A stretch of DNA of 64,000 nt, taken from Prochlorococcus sp. AG-355-G23. GTDB taxonomy: Bacteria; Cyanobacteriota; Cyanobacteriia; PCC-6307; Cyanobiaceae. Shown here in pieces: positions 60,906 through 64,000 of this stretch. The stretch is taken from NCBI GenBank assembly GCA_003278765.1, contig QCDK01000001.1, positions 93,377 through 157,376 of the forward strand, read 5' to 3'. Under the pieces are notes generated by a model, which ran no database searches, had not been told where the DNA came from, and saw nothing but the letters and a program-made list of their open reading frames with translations. A program made the position numbers and the translations under genes. The first letter of the stretch is position 1, and each line of letters starts with the position of its first letter.

Positions 60906-63900
60906 TTGCTCAATCTTTATAAGTCAAATAAAATTGAAGTAATTAGTGAGCTGTTAGCAGAGGAATTAAAAATATGTCCTCCGTCTATAAATGAGAAATT
61001 AGAAATAGTAGTCCCCAATTATTTTTTGGGGAATTGGTTGCGTGAACAAATAACGATAAAAAACAAAATAAGTGCTCTTTATGAATTAAAGACAATATCC
61101 ACATATACCGAATCTTTATTGACAAATTTTTTCCCTGCAATTGATATGAGCGCATGGAATTTTGAGTCAATTAAATGGGCCATTATTGATTCCTTCGAAG
61201 AATTAAATAGCTTTAAAGAATCATTTCCTCTTAGAAATTGGATTAATAAATATTTGGATAATGAAAAAATAATTGATGGAGATATATATAATCTGACAAA
61301 AAAGATCACGAATAATTTTATTGATTATCTGATTTTTAGACCTGAAATGATTGCTCAATGGAATAGATATGAAATTAATTCATCTAATCTATTTAAGAAT
61401 TTAAATTCAGAGCAATTTTGGCAACCTATTTTATATAAATTATTAGAGAAAAAGATATCTGAAAAGCCATCATGTTTATACATGATTGAAGTAATAAAGA
61501 ATTTAAGAAAAATAAAAAACTTTCAAATTAAAGTACCAAATCAAATTTATATTTTTTCCGATAATAACTTATCTAAACTACATATTAATTTTTATTCAGA
61601 ACTTTCAAAATTTACTAAGGTAAATTTTTATTTATTATCTGCTGGAGAAGATTTATGGAACAGAATAAATTGTCTTGAAGGTGAGTTGGAATTTGATAAT
61701 GTTAAAAGTAAATTAAATTTAAATAATACCAATATTGAAAAAATATTTGGTAAATTTGGAGCAAACTTTCAGAAATTAATAGAAGAAAATATTTATTCAG
61801 AAGGTATAAATTTAAAAAATAATCTTATTTATATTGATCCAACAAATAATTTTTATGAGAAGAGATATATTCCTCTTCTTAATCAAATACAAAAAAGACT
61901 AATTGATAATAATAGCAATGATTTTATAATAAATGAGAGGGATGATTCAATTTTACTTTGTGAGCATTCTAATCAGAATAGTCAATTTGAATATTTAAGA
62001 AATAAAATTATTGAAATAATAAATTCTTGCGAGAATATTAAATTAAGTGATATTGCTGTTGTATCTCCACAAACTAATCTAATTAAGCCTTATCTAAGGT
62101 ATATCTTTAATAATGAGTTAATTAATGGTGAAAAGATACCTTATTTTTTTATTGATGAGTATAATCATACCTCTTCAGGAATTTATGAATTTCTAATTGA
62201 CATCACTGAATTAGCAAGTGAAAAAATTACACTTGAAAAAATAGATTATATTCTTTCTAAAAAAGTAACTCAGAATATTTTCGATTTTAATATTACTGAG
62301 AAGGATGAAATTATTTTCTTACTAACTCAAGTTGGTTTTCATTGGGGATTAGATAGTAATGAAAGATTAGGTGAAGAGAAAAATACCCTAGATTGGTGTA
62401 TAAATAGAATTACTTTAGGCTTAATTTATGACAAAGAAGTCAATTTAAGTAATTTTAGTTTGAAACCATTTAGCTATAAAAATATAAGTTTGGATTTAAA
62501 CAAATGGGTTAAAATATTACTATATTTAAAAAAATATATTAATTTGGTAAGGGGATCTTTTTCTTACTCAATTTGGGTTGAAAAGATAAAGTTTATATTA
62601 AAAAATGTTGCTGATTCTAATGCAAATTTCAATTTAGAAATAAGTGAAATAAATAGAATTCTTGATAATCACTCAATACCTTTAATACCTGATGATCTTA
62701 TCTTGTTAAAAGTTTTTAGAGAAATATTAATTTCTTGCATAAATAAAGCTAAATATCAAAGCAAATCACGAGTCAACAAGATCCTAGTAAGTGATCTTGA
62801 GAATTCAAGGCATATTCCACATAAGGTAATCTTTCTAATAGACATGAATAGTGTTTATTATCCAAAATTACCAAAGAGTGAAAACATTAATTTATTAAAA
62901 AACAAATATTATTTGGGTGATCCATCCGTTTTTGAAAGGGAGAAATATGCATTTCTTGAATTGTTGGTTGCCTGTAGAGATAAATTTATAATTACTTGGG
63001 TAAAAAATGATAAAGAAAATAAAAAATTAGATGTTTCTTTTCCTATAAAAGAGTTGATTTCTTTCTTTGATATTTTTTTAAACCAAGGCCAAAGAAAACT
63101 AATAATTAAAGATTCTGATTTAAATAAAAATCAAATTACTGATCTTTATAAATCTAAGATTGTTAAAAATAATTATTCTTTAATTGAAGATATAAATTGG
63201 AATGAAAAAAAATCTGACATTAAAAATTACAAATTATCAGAATTGATTTATTGGTTTAAGTCTCCACAAAAATATTGGCTTAATAAAAACAATATTTCTC
63301 CCAAAGAAATATTTATTCATCATCCTGACGAGGAGTATTTAAGCAATCTGCAAAAGTCTCAACTAATTACAAAAATCATCCAGCAAGTAGAGATTGATAA
63401 TAATAATATTATTGATGATTTAAATGAATTAAATATTAATGATCAATTGGCTGAAAATGGTATTATTATGCCCAAAAATAGTATTTTTACAAAAGAAAAA
63501 GAAATCAAAGAGTTATTAAGCAGTCTATCTGCAAGTTTGAGTCAACATAATAAGATTAAAAAAATCTATGTTAAATTAGATTCGAATAAAGAAGAATATT
63601 TAATCGCTGATGACACAGTAATTGAATTAATTAATGCGAAATTGAGTTTAAGTCGTTTGACTGAGGCCTGGATAAAATTACTCTTTATTTCTTCTTTAAA
63701 GAGGGATATAAAAAGGACAAAAGTAATTTTTAGAGCAGAAAATATTTATAAAGCGCAAATTATTCAATCGCCCGCACCAACTGAAGCAAGCCTAATTTTG
63801 GAGGAGTACATAAATATTTTTAAAAATTATTCTGAAAAATGTTTACCTCTCCCACCAGAAAGCACTTATAAATATATAGAAGCAAAGATAAAATCCAAAA

Positions 63901-64000
63901 ATGAAAAAAAAGCTTTCATAGATAAATGGATTGGTAATAAAAATTTTTCTAAAGGAGAAAGAGATAATATCGAAATGAAAATGTGTTTTGGTAATGAAAG
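60906..64000 (+). CDS. recC: RecC, exodeoxyribonuclease V gamma subunit (3' end outside window)
   Basis: An open frame of 1,031 codons runs off the window. It starts at TTG 60906, the first start after an in-frame TAG at 60891, with LNLYKSNKIEVISELLAEEL and then VVPNYFLGNWLREQI, the N-terminal pattern of RecC. Later HIPHKVIFLIDMNSVYYPKL fits RecC helicase-like domain 2. RecBCD repairs double-strand breaks. recB is expected beyond the edge. Confidence 0.88.
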   Translation, partial: MLNLYKSNKIEVISELLAEELKICPPSINEKLEIVVPNYFLGNWLREQITIKNKISALYELKTISTYTESLLTNFFPAIDMSAWNFESIKWAIIDSFEELNSFKESFPLRNWINKYLDNEKIIDGDIYNLTKKITNNFIDYLIFRPEMIAQWNRYEINSSNLFKNLNSEQFWQPILYKLLEKKISEKPSCLYMIEVIKNLRKIKNFQIKVPNQIYIFSDNNLSKLHINFYSELSKFTKVNFYLLSAGEDLWNRINCLEGELEFDNVKSKLNLNNTNIEKIFGKFGANFQKLIEENIYSEGINLKNNLIYIDPTNNFYEKRYIPLLNQIQKRLIDNNSNDFIINERDDSILLCEHSNQNSQFEYLRNKIIEIINSCENIKLSDIAVVSPQTNLIKPYLRYIFNNELINGEKIPYFFIDEYNHTSSGIYEFLIDITELASEKITLEKIDYILSKKVTQNIFDFNITEKDEIIFLLTQVGFHWGLDSNERLGEEKNTLDWCINRITLGLIYDKEVNLSNFSLKPFSYKNISLDLNKWVKILLYLKKYINLVRGSFSYSIWVEKIKFILKNVADSNANFNLEISEINRILDNHSIPLIPDDLILLKVFREILISCINKAKYQSKSRVNKILVSDLENSRHIPHKVIFLIDMNSVYYPKLPKSENINLLKNKYYLGDPSVFEREKYAFLELLVACRDKFIITWVKNDKENKKLDVSFPIKELISFFDIFLNQGQRKLIIKDSDLNKNQITDLYKSKIVKNNYSLIEDINWNEKKSDIKNYKLSELIYWFKSPQKYWLNKNNISPKEIFIHHPDEEYLSNLQKSQLITKIIQQVEIDNNNIIDDLNELNINDQLAENGIIMPKNSIFTKEKEIKELLSSLSASLSQHNKIKKIYVKLDSNKEEYLIADDTVIELINAKLSLSRLTEAWIKLLFISSLKRDIKRTKVIFRAENIYKAQIIQSPAPTEASLILEEYINIFKNYSEKCLPLPPESTYKYIEAKIKSKNEKKAFIDKWIGNKNFSKGERDNIEMKMCFGNE

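Noticed and set aside
1..64000. CRISPR array or restriction system
   Set aside because: No regularly spaced repeats and no cas, methyltransferase or restriction genes were seen.

Overview
The window reads as high-light-adapted Prochlorococcus. It is very AT-rich, packed with small genes, and carries the expected neighbours: psbY next to trmFO, crtH, ycf54, hli genes, Som-type porins, and DUF3303/DUF3764/DUF2839/DUF1651 small-protein families. A moaD/moaB pair beside nirA and a nirX-like gene points to a strain that assimilates nitrate as well as nitrite, since molybdenum cofactor is needed for NarB. The species and nitrate assignments are inferences from gene content; no search was run.

Layout: (1) 1-3.1 kb is the edge of a nitrate/nitrite cluster (moaD, moaB, nirX-like, nirA). 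(2) 3.2-8 kb holds a cupin protein, selO and an NSS-family symporter. (3) 8-24 kb is an accessory stretch of mostly tiny genes. It includes a probable glutamine riboswitch with its small ORF, a seven-gene minus-strand cassette that looks metal-related (DUF3721, DUF411, MauE), an SRAP/YedK protein, rluF, an hli gene, several DUF3303 genes and relics of an older mobile element. (4) 24.08-45.90 kb is bounded by a relic of tRNA-Pro on the left and the intact tRNA-Pro(TGG) on the right, in direct orientation. Inside are a tyrosine recombinase coupled to an adenylation-domain-only NAD-type DNA ligase, then phoX with its own tatA, phoB-phoR, a phytase-like esterase, a porin, pstS, and chrA/arsJ/gap/arsR. 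Small phage-like genes with a candidate excisionase lie against the tRNA. I read this as a tycheposon-like element or island whose cargo is phosphate acquisition plus arsenate detoxification. (5) 46-52 kb holds apt and two porin genes that share an apparently identical 1,019-bp block flanking a TPR-sulfotransferase gene. (6) 52.4-64 kb is ordinary core genome: hli, tRNA-Lys, psbY, trmFO, crtH, an atypical response regulator, grxD-bolA, plsC, pdxJ, ycf54 and a truncated recC.

How it fits together: five phosphate genes have TTAA cores spaced exactly 11 bp apart upstream, a plausible PhoB-box signature that would tie phoX, phoB, the esterase, the porin and pstS into one regulon. Phosphate scavenging brings in arsenate, which the arsR-controlled GAPDH plus ArsJ pair would turn into an exportable organoarsenical. 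To the left of the element, fragments of the same integrase-proximal module occur again in decayed order (ligase C-terminus, two small paired genes, membrane leader, att-like relic), suggesting successive insertions at the same tRNA. The two duplicated porins have 5' leaders matching the conserved core of the sRNA Yfr1.
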